The notes beneath the pieces were generated by a model. That model was given only the letters and a program-made list of their open reading frames with translations, had not been told where the DNA came from and did no database searches. The translations under genes were made by a program, and so were the position numbers. Below are positions 17,877 through 26,327 of a DNA stretch of 64,000 nucleotides, piece after piece. Source of the stretch: Piscinibacter sp. XHJ-5 (GTDB lineage Bacteria > Pseudomonadota > Gammaproteobacteria > Burkholderiales > Burkholderiaceae_C); NCBI RefSeq assembly GCF_029855045.1, contig NZ_CP123228.1, positions 5,084,001 through 5,148,000 of the forward strand, given 5' to 3'. Position 1 is the first letter of the stretch; every line of letters starts with the position of its first letter.

Positions 17877-19644
17877 GCACGCTGAACATGCCGTTGCCCA
17901 GGTATTGCAGCTCTATGGTGTCCGTCTGGCCGCCGCTGATGGAGCCGGTCTGCCCGCGTGTCGTCGACGCGATGGAGGTGTAGATCGGCCCGCTGCGTGT
18001 GCTCGAATCGCCCGAGACGAGCTTGCTTCCGTCGGAAGACAGCGCCACAGCCGCCGTGGTGAAGCCGGTATTCAGCAATGTCCAACCGACGCCGCCGTCG
18101 GCCGAGGTCCAGATCTTGCCGGCGCCGTCCGAAGCAGCCAGCCTCATGCCGTCGAACGAACTCGACACGCTGGTCCAACTGCTGCCGGGGCCGCGCGGCG
18201 ACCATGTCGCGCCATGGTCGGCAGACGTGTACATCTGCTGGCCTGAGCGCGAACGCGCCACCACGATCAGTCTGCTGCCGTCCCCAGAACTGGCCGCGCC
18301 GTGGAGATCTTTCCCGATGGATTCACTCAGTGACCAGCTTGCGCCGTAGTCTTCCGAGATGTAGATCTCGCCGTCCCCGGTCACGGCAACCAACCTGCTG
18401 CCGCTCTCGGAGGCCGCAACACCGCGCCAGTATTGCGCAGAGGTCGTCTGAGTCCAGGTATCGCCGCCATCACTCGACCTGTCGATCGAACCGTCCTGGA
18501 ACACCACGACAATGTTCCTGCCGTCTGCTGAGCAGGCCACGGTTCCCCGAGAGCTGGCCGGCTGGTGTGTCCGCACGTTCCAGCTCGCGCCGCCGTTTCT
18601 GGAGAACTGAATGTTGCCCATGACGTCCACCGCCAGCAGCATCTCGCCATCCGCGGATGACGCCACGCTATACCAGGCGCCGACCATGTCGGTATGCGCC
18701 GTCCAGCTCGAACCGCCATCCCCTGAGGTGTAGACATAGCCGTAGGCTCCCGCCAGCAGCCTCATGCCGTTCGCCGACGAGGCCACGGAGAGCCAGAGCG
18801 CGTGGGGGTCGTGAGATTGCCATGCGGCGCCTGCGATGCCGCCCAGATCCTTCGTGTCGATCGCCTGCCCGTCGTTCTGTGCAATGCGCCAGCCGGCGGC
18901 ACCGACGCCGCGGACACGCACCACGTCGCCGGGAGCGATGGCGGGCTCGGCCGGCAACCTCACCGCCACCTGCGCCGCGTCGTTGGCAGCGATGTAGCCC
19001 CAGTTGGCATCGGCCTGCACCACGGCGGCGTCGGCGACGAAGGTCCATGGTTCGGCGTTGCAAACCTCGCCGGTGGCGCTGACCTCGTCCGGATCGAGCA
19101 CGTCATTGGCATTGCGGTCCGGGCCCGTGCGGACCCTCCTGCCGCCGAGCGGACAGGTGGACATGTCGGCCGCTGCGGCGATGTCGACCAGCGTGTTGAT
19201 GCGGTTGGCGCCTTCGATGCCGTTGCACACGTAGCCGGTGCTGGCGATTTCGTCCGCGCCGAGCAAGCCGTCGTCGTTTCTGTCGACGCCGACATGGACC
19301 GACTTGCCACCGCTCGGGCAGTGAATGCCGGCGGGCTCGTCACGCATCTGCGCCAGCGTGTTCATGCCGACACCGCTTGCGGAAGCGGCGCTGGCGCGGC
19401 AGAAGTACTGAGTGCTGCCGACCTCGCCCGCGCCCAGCGCGCCGTCGCGGTCTGCGTCCAGTCCTGCGTCGATACGGATGCCGCCACTGGCGCAATGCAC
19501 GCCCGCATCCTCGGCGCTTGCCGTGATCAATGCGGCCGGACCCTGGGCCTGGTCATGGCGCCACGTTCCGGTGTCGCCGCCGCCCCCGCATGCGCCTACG
19601 AGCAGGGCGAGCATCGGGCTGAGAAGGTGGTGTCTGATTCGCAT
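17845..19644 (-). CDS. Large exported lipoprotein with EF-like Asp repeats and BNR/YCF48-like propeller
   Basis: A 599-residue protein with a lipoprotein signal (MLALLVGAC followed by GGGGD). Residues 35-190 hold three copies of a module with a GG-x-x-I/V-x-x-G-x-D-x-x-x-D/N-x-x-L-x-x-x-E-V/I core and a later YVC or YFC cysteine (GLDADRDGALGAGEV; GVDRNDDGLLGADEI; GPDRNANDVLDPDEV), a calcium-loop-like repeat. From about residue 280 there are at least six BNR/YCF48-type blades, each with S-x-D-G-G-x-S-W (SGDGGSSWTA, SRNGGASWNV, SSDGGDTWTQ, SEDYGASWSL, SADHGATWSP, SADGGVGWTL). It is probably a surface or periplasmic beta-propeller; the role is unknown. It stands alone on its strand. Confidence 0.85.
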   Translation of the reverse strand: MRIRHHLLSPMLALLVGACGGGGDTGTWRHDQAQGPAALITASAEDAGVHCASGGIRIDAGLDADRDGALGAGEVGSTQYFCRASAASASGVGMNTLAQMRDEPAGIHCPSGGKSVHVGVDRNDDGLLGADEIASTGYVCNGIEGANRINTLVDIAAAADMSTCPLGGRRVRTGPDRNANDVLDPDEVSATGEVCNAEPWTFVADAAVVQADANWGYIAANDAAQVAVRLPAEPAIAPGDVVRVRGVGAAGWRIAQNDGQAIDTKDLGGIAGAAWQSHDPHALWLSVASSANGMRLLAGAYGYVYTSGDGGSSWTAHTDMVGAWYSVASSADGEMLLAVDVMGNIQFSRNGGASWNVRTHQPASSRGTVACSADGRNIVVVFQDGSIDRSSDGGDTWTQTTSAQYWRGVAASESGSRLVAVTGDGEIYISEDYGASWSLSESIGKDLHGAASSGDGSRLIVVARSRSGQQMYTSADHGATWSPRGPGSSWTSVSSSFDGMRLAASDGAGKIWTSADGGVGWTLLNTGFTTAAVALSSDGSKLVSGDSSTRSGPIYTSIASTTRGQTGSISGGQTDTIELQYLGNGMFSVLSHEGQLAIQ

Positions 19645-19749
19645 GGATGTCACAGTGAAGATGGATCTCGAATGGGCAACGAGGATGTCCATGTGACGTC
19701 GCCGCGCGGCGACCAAGCTATGACGCTGTCGTGATGTTTCGAATCGCAG

Positions 19750-19935
19750 TCAGGCCGGCCATCCGTGTCGCACCTCGCTTGTCGGTTCACCTGCATGCGC
19801 CTTGACATCTGGTCCGCCATCGATCCTGCTTTGCTCGGCCAGCCAGTTTGCAAACAGGAGCAGGCGTTCAGGGGCCGGCCGTGCCCTGGGCCAGCGCAGG
19901 TAGTAGGCGCGCGACGCGACCCAGCCGATGTCGCT
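19750..19935 (-). pseudogene. LysR-family regulator, C-terminal remnant
   Basis: The minus-strand frame contains SRAYYLRWPRARPAPERLLL followed by FANWLAEQ. This is the end of GcvA-type LysR regulators (pattern YYLVWP..R.....L..F..WL). Upstream in this frame the sequence becomes the antisense of the ArgE-like gene, so the DNA-binding and most of the effector domain are gone. The tail runs on to a stop at 19750. With the ArgE-like gene starting over it at 19943, the remnant marks a rearrangement junction. Confidence 0.5.
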
Positions 19936-19942
19936 CAGATCC

Positions 19943-20911
19943 ATGGCTCAGAACGACAGCATCGGGTTGCTCGATCGGCTGATCGGGTTTCCGTCGGTCT
20001 CGCTGACGCCCAACATCGCGCTCATCGAGTACGTGCAGCAGCGGCTGGCGCAGGCGGGCATCCGATCGACGCTCTTTCGCGAGGCATCCGGAACGCGTGC
20101 GAACCTGTTCGCGACGACCGGGCCCGACGGCGTGCCAGGCATCGTTCTCTCTGGCCACACCGACGTGGTGCCGGTCGAAGGGCAGGCGCTCGCGACGACC
20201 TCGCTTCGGCCGATGCTGTGCATCGTCGGCGAACCCACGATGATGCAGATCGCGACGGGCCACAAGGGCAAGGCCGCGTTCCAGGCGCTGTGCTGCGGGC
20301 GGGAAGGGCACTCGTCGCGGGCGCCTGCGTATCTCAATGCGATCCATGTCGCGGCAGACTTCGTGCGAGGCCTGCGCGCCGCCCAGGACGAGGTGGCCGC
20401 GTACGGCCGGCAAGACCCCGAGTTCGACATCCCGTACTCGACGCTGCACATCGGAAAGATCGGCGGCGGCAAGGCCCTCAACATCGTGCCGAACGAGTGT
20501 GTCGTCGATTTCGAGATCCGCACGGTCGCCGGCGAGAGCGCCGACGACCTGCTCTCGCTCGGCCTGGAGCACACGCGCAAGCTGATGGCGGCGGACGCTC
20601 GCGATGGCCGTGCGCGGGCCGAGTTGCCGACGATCCAGCAGGTCACCGCCTACCCGGGCCTCGAGGCCTGCGTCGAGCCGGACGTGATGGATGCGGTGGC
20701 GGCATCGCTGCCTCGCGAAACGCCGAAGATCAAGGTCGCGTACGGCAGCGAAGGAGGCTTGTTTCGGCAGCACCTGAATGCGCCGGTGCTGGTGTGCGGG
20801 CCGGGCAGCATCGAACAGGCGCACAAGCCCGATGAGTACGTCGAGGTTTCCCAGATCAAGCGCTGCGACGAGTTCCTGGAAAGGCTGGTTGTCAAGCTCG
20901 CCTGCTACTGA
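19943..20911 (+). CDS. ArgE/DapE-type M20 deacylase homologue lacking the catalytic core segment
   Basis: About 322 residues of the acetylornithine deacetylase (ArgE) family. It keeps GIVLSGHTDVVPVEGQ with the first metal-binding histidine, LCIVGEPTMMQIATGHKGK, EGHSSRAPAYLNAIH, and AHKPDEYVEVSQIKRCDEFL with the last histidine. However, the stretch between VEGQ and LCIVGEPT is only about a dozen residues (ALATTSLRPM). In intact ArgE proteins this stretch is about 75 residues and holds the bridging aspartate (GRG-x-x-DMKG) and the catalytic glutamate pair. The deletion is in frame, so the frame stays open, but deacetylase activity is very unlikely. It may be a degraded gene or a non-catalytic paralogue. 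Confidence 0.8.
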   Translation: MAQNDSIGLLDRLIGFPSVSLTPNIALIEYVQQRLAQAGIRSTLFREASGTRANLFATTGPDGVPGIVLSGHTDVVPVEGQALATTSLRPMLCIVGEPTMMQIATGHKGKAAFQALCCGREGHSSRAPAYLNAIHVAADFVRGLRAAQDEVAAYGRQDPEFDIPYSTLHIGKIGGGKALNIVPNECVVDFEIRTVAGESADDLLSLGLEHTRKLMAADARDGRARAELPTIQQVTAYPGLEACVEPDVMDAVAASLPRETPKIKVAYGSEGGLFRQHLNAPVLVCGPGSIEQAHKPDEYVEVSQIKRCDEFLERLVVKLACY

Positions 20912-21280
20912 CTTCAGTCTTGGAGCGCCAGACCAAGCCGAGGGCTCCTTGGCCCCCGATGGCTAAGCGATACGTCCGGCGCCTCGTGACGCGCGGGGCT
21001 GTGCGGCCTCCAACGGTCCACTGCCGACTACCGGCGTTGGCCGGTTTGCTGAGGCAAATGTCGCCTTCTGGCCGGGTCCCGTTGAAGAGTCGTCACTGCC
21101 GAAAGCCAGCTGAGCGCACATCGCTGCCGTTTGCGCCAGCTCGATCAGTGGCCCTGCGACGATCAACCGTAGAGGGCGCCCATCGCTTATGCGCCGTACG
21201 GCAATGCAACAGCGATTCGCTTCGTTGCCGAACAAGATATGCAGTCCTAGAGTCGGGCGCTCCCTCTGTAGCCGCCTGCC
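20912..21280. other. Intergenic stretch; possible terminator, no gene
   Basis: About 370 bases between the ArgE-like gene and the TauD-like gene. No frame has convincing protein character. A small hairpin (arms ACCGGC and GCCGGT with a GTTG loop, 21030-21045) followed by TTTG could terminate the upstream transcript. The promoter of the downstream sulfonate-type operon should lie in the last 100 bases, but I see no clear -35/-10 pair. Confidence 0.35.
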
Positions 21281-22168
21281 ATGTCTGCCCTGCCTGCTGA
21301 CCGCACCGATCCCGATTTCGACATTCGCCCTCTGGATGGCGAGCCTCTGGGCGCAGAGGTGATCGGGCTCGATCTGGCGAAGCCCCTCTCCGCCGCGGCC
21401 TTCGCGCGAATCCATCGCGCGCACCTGGATCATCACGTCCTGCTATTCCGCGACCAGCGCATCACGCCCCGTCAGCAGATCGAGTTCAGCCGCCGCTTCG
21501 GGCCTTTGCAGATCCATGTGCTGCACCAGTTCCAGTTGCCCGGCCACCCCGAGGTGCTGATCGTCTCCAACATCAAGGAGAACGGCCAGCCCGTCGGCCT
21601 GGGCGATGCGGGCCACTACTGGCACTCGGACCTGTCGTACAAGGAAAGGCCGAGCCTCGGCTCCATGCTTCACGCTCAGGAACTGCCCGCCAGCGGAGGC
21701 GACACCTTGTTCGCCAACATGCATCTGGCCTGGGACAGGCTGCCTGTTCCGCTCAAGCGCCGCGTCGAAGGACTGAAAGCCGAGCACAGCTACCTCGCGA
21801 AGTACGCCGAGCTGCAGCGCCGCAGCCCCTGGCGGCCGAATCTGACAGCAGAGCAGATCGCGCAGGTGAAGCCGGTCTCCCACCCGGTGGTGCGCACGCA
21901 TCCCGAGACTGGCCGCAAGGCCCTCTTCGTCAGCGAGCATTTCACGACGCGTCTGCTCGGCGTCAGCGATGACGAGAGCCGCGAGCTGCTCGATGCGCTG
22001 TTCGCGCACAGCGTCGAGCCCGAGCACCTCTACCGCCATCGCTGGCGGCCGCATGACATGGTCTTCTGGGACAACCGCTCGCTGATGCACCTGGCGGCCG
22101 GCTGCCCCGACGACCAGCGCCGCAAGCTCTACCCACGACGATCGAAGGCGACGTGCCCTATTGAATGA
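21281..22168 (+). CDS. TauD/TfdA-family Fe(II)/2-oxoglutarate dioxygenase, 3' end frameshifted
   Basis: A 295-residue dioxygenase. The iron ligands are visible: H-x-D in HYWHSDLSYKE and the distal histidine in RSLMHLAAGC; the 2-oxoglutarate arginine is expected in the last 15 residues. Family landmarks include GAEVIGLDLAKPL, HHVLLFRDQRIT and [19 protein letters not shown]. The normal ending RTTIEGDVPY is not read: a single base appears to be missing near 22132, so the frame ends YPRRSKATCPIE at 22168 rather than TTIEGDVPY at 22164. In the restored frame the stop directly abuts the ATG of the binding-protein gene at 22165. The enzyme probably splits an organosulfur compound imported by the downstream transporter. 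Confidence 0.85.
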   Translation: MSALPADRTDPDFDIRPLDGEPLGAEVIGLDLAKPLSAAAFARIHRAHLDHHVLLFRDQRITPRQQIEFSRRFGPLQIHVLHQFQLPGHPEVLIVSNIKENGQPVGLGDAGHYWHSDLSYKERPSLGSMLHAQELPASGGDTLFANMHLAWDRLPVPLKRRVEGLKAEHSYLAKYAELQRRSPWRPNLTAEQIAQVKPVSHPVVRTHPETGRKALFVSEHFTTRLLGVSDDESRELLDALFAHSVEPEHLYRHRWRPHDMVFWDNRSLMHLAAGCPDDQRRKLYPRRSKATCPIE

Positions 22169-23196
22169 ACATGCCCATGACATCCAAGCTTTTCGCCCGC
22201 CGGCGCTTCGCGGCTTTTGCACTGGCTGCCGCCACAGTCGCGGCGGCGTTGCCCGCTCGCGCCGAAGGCCAGCTGCGCATCGCCGAGCAATTCGGCATCG
22301 TGTACCTGCTGCTCGACGTGGCGAAAGACAAGCAGCTGATCGAGAAGCACGGCAAGAAGCAAGGCGTCGACATCAAGGTCGAATGGGCGCAGCTGTCCGG
22401 CGGCGCGGCGATCAACGATGCGCTGCTCAGCGGCTCGATCGACATCGCCGCAGCCGGCGTCGGCCCGCTGCTCACGCTGTGGGACCGCACCAAGGGCCGG
22501 CAGGACGTCAAGGGCGTGGCCTCGCTCGGCAACTTCCCCTACTACCTGGTGAGCAACAACCCGAAGGTGAGGACCATCGCCGACTTCGGCGAGAAGGATC
22601 GCATCGCCGTGCCCGCCGTGGGCGTGTCGGTGCAGTCTCGGGTGCTGCAGCTCGCGTCGGCCAAAGTGTGGGGTGACGCGCAGTACAACCGGCTCGACAA
22701 GCTGCAGGTGGCACTGCCGCACCCCGACGCCACCGCGGCCATCATCAAGGGCGGCACGGAGATCAGCGCGCACTTCGCCAATCCGCCGTTCCAGGAACAG
22801 TCCCTGGCCGGCAATCCGAGCGCGCATGTCGTCCTCAATTCCTACGACGTGCTCGGCGGCCCCGCCTCGGCCACCGTGCTGTATGCGACGACGAAGTTTC
22901 GTGCCGAGAACCCGAAAACCTACAAGGCCTTCGTCGATGCGCTGGCCGAAGCCGCGCAGTTCGTCGCCGCCAATCCCGACGACGCCGCCGATACCTTCGT
23001 GCGCCGCAACAACTCGAGGATCGATCGCGCGCTGGTGCTGAAGGTGATCAAGAACCCGGAAGTGCAGTTCAAGCTGACGCCGCAGAACACCTACACGCTG
23101 GCCGACTTCATGGCACGCGTCGGCGCGATCAAGAACAAGCCCGCGTCGGCCAAGGACTACTTCTTCGACGACGCGCACAACGGAGCGGCGAACTAG
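22165..23196 (+). CDS. NitT/TauT/SsuA-type ABC transporter substrate-binding protein
   Basis: A 343-residue periplasmic protein with a signal peptide containing a twin-arginine-like FARRRFAAFALAAAT and cleavage after ARA. The body matches the aliphatic sulfonate/nitrate/taurine class: LRIAEQFGIVYLLLDVAK, GGAAINDALLSGSIDIAAAG, and SLGNFPYYLVSNNP. It is directly downstream of the TauD-like gene and three bases before its ATPase gene. Together these form a four-gene operon for uptake and oxygenolytic cleavage of what is probably a sulfonate or sulfate ester; the precise ligand is not readable. Confidence 0.9.
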   Translation: MNMPMTSKLFARRRFAAFALAAATVAAALPARAEGQLRIAEQFGIVYLLLDVAKDKQLIEKHGKKQGVDIKVEWAQLSGGAAINDALLSGSIDIAAAGVGPLLTLWDRTKGRQDVKGVASLGNFPYYLVSNNPKVRTIADFGEKDRIAVPAVGVSVQSRVLQLASAKVWGDAQYNRLDKLQVALPHPDATAAIIKGGTEISAHFANPPFQEQSLAGNPSAHVVLNSYDVLGGPASATVLYATTKFRAENPKTYKAFVDALAEAAQFVAANPDDAADTFVRRNNSRIDRALVLKVIKNPEVQFKLTPQNTYTLADFMARVGAIKNKPASAKDYFFDDAHNGAAN

Positions 23197-23198
23197 CC

Positions 23199-23969
23199 GT
23201 GGCGGCGCTGCTCGAGGTCCGCGGGGTCACGCTCGAATACGCCACGCCGCAGCGTGTGGTGCGGGCCACGCACCGCGTGAGCTTCGATGTGCACGGCGCA
23301 GACCGCTTCGTCCTGCTCGGTCCCTCGGGCTGCGGCAAGTCGACGCTGCTGAAGGCCGTGGCCGGCTTCATCGCGCCGCGCGAAGGCGAGATCCGGCTCG
23401 ACGGCCAGCCCGTGCGCGAGCCGGGGCCCGACCGCATCGTCGTCTTCCAGGAGTTCGACCAGTTGCCTCCCTGGAAGACGGTGAGGCAGAACGTGATGTT
23501 CCCGCTGCTCGCGTCGCGCACGCTGTCGCGCAATGAGGCTGCGGAGCGCGCGCTGCACTACCTGGGCAAGGTCGGCCTGGCCGACTTTGCCGATGCGCAC
23601 CCGCACACTCTGTCCGGCGGCATGAAGCAGCGCGTGGCGATCGCCCGAGCGCTGGCGATGCAGCCCAAGGTGCTGCTGATGGACGAGCCGTTCGCGGCGC
23701 TGGACGCGCTGACGCGCCGCCGCATGCAGGAGGAGCTGCTCGCGCTGTGGGACGAGGTGCGCTTCACCCTGCTGTTCGTGACCCATTCGATCGAGGAAGC
23801 GCTGGTGGTGGGCAACCGCATCCTGCTGCTGTCCCCGCACCCGGGTCGCGTGCGCGCCGAACTCAACAGCCACCAGTACGGGCTGCACAGCCTGGGCGGC
23901 GCGGAGTTCCAGGCGAGCGCGCAGCGCATCCACGACCTGCTGTTCGAGAAGGAAGCGACCACCCCATGA
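23199..23969 (+). CDS. ABC transporter ATP-binding protein (SsuB/TauB type)
   Basis: A 256-residue ATPase that begins with GTG at 23199. Walker A is LGPSGCGKSTLL, the Q-loop VVFQEFDQLPPWKTV, the signature LSGGMKQRVAIARAL, Walker B VLLMDEPFAALDALT, and the switch histidine is in FVTHSIEEALV. The family is that of nitrate/sulfonate/bicarbonate importers. It overlaps the permease gene by four bases (ATGA), so the pair is translationally coupled. It energises the importer whose binding protein is encoded at 22165. Confidence 0.93.
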   Translation: MAALLEVRGVTLEYATPQRVVRATHRVSFDVHGADRFVLLGPSGCGKSTLLKAVAGFIAPREGEIRLDGQPVREPGPDRIVVFQEFDQLPPWKTVRQNVMFPLLASRTLSRNEAAERALHYLGKVGLADFADAHPHTLSGGMKQRVAIARALAMQPKVLLMDEPFAALDALTRRRMQEELLALWDEVRFTLLFVTHSIEEALVVGNRILLLSPHPGRVRAELNSHQYGLHSLGGAEFQASAQRIHDLLFEKEATTP

Positions 23970-24835
23970 GTGCCGTCATGCCGCCGCTGCGACCGGAATA
24001 CGCGCGCCCGCTCGAGGCCGTGCAGGAAGCCCCGGCCGATCGCCCGCTGCCTTGGACGCAGCGGCTGTGGCGGCACGGCGCGCTGCGCAAGGGCTTGATC
24101 CTGGCGACGGTGGCCTTGCTGTGGGAGATCGCGGCGCGCTGGCAAGGCAACGACCTCCTGCTGCCCGGCTTCTGGCAGACCGCCGTCGCCTTCGTCGAAG
24201 CGACTGCCAGCGGCGAGCTGCCGGCAAAAGTGGCGCTGTCCCTGGCCGTGCTTGGCCAGGGCTACGCACTCGGTGTCGCCAGCGCCTTCGCGCTGACCAG
24301 CCTGGCGGTGTCGACGCAGCTCGGCCGCGATCTGCTGGACACCTTGACGGCGATGTTCAATCCGCTGCCCGCCATCGCGCTGCTGCCGCTCGCCCTGCTG
24401 TGGTTCGGCCTCGGCCGCGGCAGCCTCGTCTTCGTGCTGGTCCATGCCGTGCTGTGGCCGCTCGCGCTGAACACCTACGCCGGCTTCCAGGGCGTGCCCG
24501 AGACGCTGCGCATGGCCGGACGCAACTACGGCCTGCGCGGCCTGCGCTATGTGCTGTTCATCCTCGTGCCGGCCGCGCTGCCTTCGATCCTGTCGGGCCT
24601 GAAGGTCGGCTGGGCCTTCGCCTGGCGCACGCTCATCGCCGCCGAGCTGGTTTTCGGCGCCTCGTCGGGACAGGGCGGCCTCGGCTGGTTCGTCTTCCAG
24701 AACCGCAACGAGCTCTACACCGACCGCGTGTTTGCCGGCCTCGCGATGGTGGTGCTGATCGGGCTCGCAGTCGAGGGGCTGGCGTTCGCGACGCTGGAGC
24801 GGCTCACGGTTCGGCGTTGGGGCGTGCAGCGCTGA
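23966..24835 (+). CDS. ABC transporter permease (SsuC/TauC type)
   Basis: A 289-residue inner-membrane protein with about six helices and the EAA-type coupling loop near residues 190-215 (PETLRMAGRNYGLRGLRYVL). A soluble N-terminal 40 residues precede the first helix (LRKGLILATVALLWEIAARW). The start ATG at 23966 overlaps the ATPase stop. It completes the 21281-24835 operon and is convergent with metQ, whose stop lies only 15 bases away. Confidence 0.92.
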   Translation: MSAVMPPLRPEYARPLEAVQEAPADRPLPWTQRLWRHGALRKGLILATVALLWEIAARWQGNDLLLPGFWQTAVAFVEATASGELPAKVALSLAVLGQGYALGVASAFALTSLAVSTQLGRDLLDTLTAMFNPLPAIALLPLALLWFGLGRGSLVFVLVHAVLWPLALNTYAGFQGVPETLRMAGRNYGLRGLRYVLFILVPAALPSILSGLKVGWAFAWRTLIAAELVFGASSGQGGLGWFVFQNRNELYTDRVFAGLAMVVLIGLAVEGLAFATLERLTVRRWGVQR

Positions 24836-24850
24836 GCAGCCGGCCCCGCG

Positions 24851-25636
24851 TCAGAACGCCGCGACCAGCGACCCGCTGAAGCTGCCCTCCACCAGCTGTC
24901 GCACTTCCTGCGACTGGAAGGCCTTCACCAGCTTGGGCACCCAGGGCTTGTCCTTGTCGGCAGTGCGTACCGCGATCAGGTTCGCGTAGGGGCCCTTCGC
25001 GTCCTCGATCGCGATGGCGTCGCGCGTCGGCACGAGCTTGGCCTGCACCGCATAGTTGGTGTTGATCGCGCTGGCGTCCAGGTCGTCCAGCGAGCGCGGC
25101 AGCTGCGCGGCCTCGACTTGCACGATCTGCAGGCCCTTGGGGTTGTCGACGATGTCGGCCACCGTCGCCGAGATCCCCGCCGTGGGCTTGAGCTTGATGA
25201 CGCCGGACTTCTGCAGCAAGGCGAGCGCACGGCCGCTGTTCGACGGATCGTTCTGGATCCCGACCTTCGCGCCCTTGGGCAGATCTGCGAGGGACTTGTA
25301 CTTCTTCGAGTAGAAGCCCATCGGGAAAGTGACCGTGTAGCCCACCGCGCTGATCTTGTAGCCGCGCGCCTGGATCTGCGTCTGCAGGAAAGGCAGGTGC
25401 TGGTAGCTGTTGGCCTGCACGTCGCCGGCGTCGAGCGCCGCGTTCGGCTGGATGTAGTCGTTGAATTCCACGATCTGCAGCTTGAGGCCCTCGCGCTCGG
25501 CGACCTTCTTCGCCACCTCGGCGATTTGCGCATGCGGGCCCGCGGTGACGGCGATCTTGATCGTGTCTTCTGCGTGGGCCAGGTCGGCCAGCACGAGGCT
25601 GGGCAGCAGCAGGAGGGCGCGGCGGGTCAATGTCAT
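24851..25636 (-). CDS. metQ: MetQ/NlpA-family methionine-type binding protein
   Basis: A 261-residue binding protein of the NlpA/MetQ family: IKIAVTAGPHAQIAEVAKKV, VEFNDYIQPNAALDAGDVQA, NSYQHLPFLQ, and GIQNDPSNSGRALALLQ. Most MetQ proteins are lipoproteins; here the signal peptide (MTLTRRALLLLPSLVLADLA) has no lipobox cysteine and appears to end AHA/E, so the protein should be free in the periplasm. It is the last gene of a metN-metI-metQ operon on the minus strand. The family transports D/L-methionine and related sulfur compounds. Given the surrounding sulfur genes that role fits, but another small substrate is possible. Confidence 0.9.
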   Translation of the reverse strand: MTLTRRALLLLPSLVLADLAHAEDTIKIAVTAGPHAQIAEVAKKVAEREGLKLQIVEFNDYIQPNAALDAGDVQANSYQHLPFLQTQIQARGYKISAVGYTVTFPMGFYSKKYKSLADLPKGAKVGIQNDPSNSGRALALLQKSGVIKLKPTAGISATVADIVDNPKGLQIVQVEAAQLPRSLDDLDASAINTNYAVQAKLVPTRDAIAIEDAKGPYANLIAVRTADKDKPWVPKLVKAFQSQEVRQLVEGSFSGSLVAAF

Positions 25637-25664
25637 GGTCGGTTTCTTCTCCGTTGTCAGGGGT

Positions 25665-26327
25665 CTATCGTTTGTCGAGGCGCTGCGCGATTGCGGCGCC
25701 GGTGAACTGGATGAGCTGCACCAGCGCAACGAGCAGCGCCACGGTGAGCACCATCACGTCGGTCTGGAAGCGGTAGTAGCCGTAGCGGATCGCCAGGTCG
25801 CCGATGCCGCCGCCGCCCACGACGCCGGCCACCGCCGAGTACGACAGGAAGCTGATCGCCAGCACCGTGAGCGCGAGCACCAGGCCCGATCGCGCTTCGA
25901 CGAGCAGCACGTGCCACACGATCTGCAGCTCGCTCGCTCCCATGGCGTGCGCCGCTTCGACGACGCCGCGCGGCACTTCGCGCAGCGTCTGCTCGACCAG
26001 GCGCGCGAAGTACGGGATCGCCGCGAACGACAACGGCACGGCGGCGGCCACCGGGCCAATGGAGCTGCCGGCGATGACACGCGTGACGGGCACCAGCGCG
26101 ACGAGCAGGATGATGAAAGGAAAGGACCGCACTGTGTTGACCAGCCAGTTCACGACGGCGAACACCGGGCGGTTGTCCAGCGGCTGGCCGGGCCCGAGCA
26201 GAAACAGCCAGATGCCGAGCGGCCCGCCGATCAACAGCGCGGCCGCGAGGCCGATGCCAAGCATCAAGAACGTCTGCCCCACGGCGAGCCACAGCTCGGG
26301 CAGGATCGCGGCGATGTTCTCAGGCAT
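25665..26327 (-). CDS. metI: MetI-type ABC transporter permease
   Basis: A 220-residue permease with five helices and the typical MetI sequence: WLVNTVRSFPFIILLVALVP, IGPVAAAVPLSFAAIPYFAR, the coupling loop EAAHAMGASELQIVWHVLL, and YSAVAGVVGGGGIGDLAIRY. It sits in the inner membrane and pairs with the MetN ATPase, whose gene it overlaps by eight bases (ATG at 26327, metN stop at 26320). It is followed by metQ after 28 bases. Confidence 0.95.
   Translation of the reverse strand: MPENIAAILPELWLAVGQTFLMLGIGLAAALLIGGPLGIWLFLLGPGQPLDNRPVFAVVNWLVNTVRSFPFIILLVALVPVTRVIAGSSIGPVAAAVPLSFAAIPYFARLVEQTLREVPRGVVEAAHAMGASELQIVWHVLLVEARSGLVLALTVLAISFLSYSAVAGVVGGGGIGDLAIRYGYYRFQTDVMVLTVALLVALVQLIQFTGAAIAQRLDKR

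Noticed and set aside
20920-21300. 126-codon plus-strand frame between the ArgE-like and TauD-like genes
   Set aside because: Arg/Cys/Pro-rich composition without any domain-like pattern and no ribosome-binding site.
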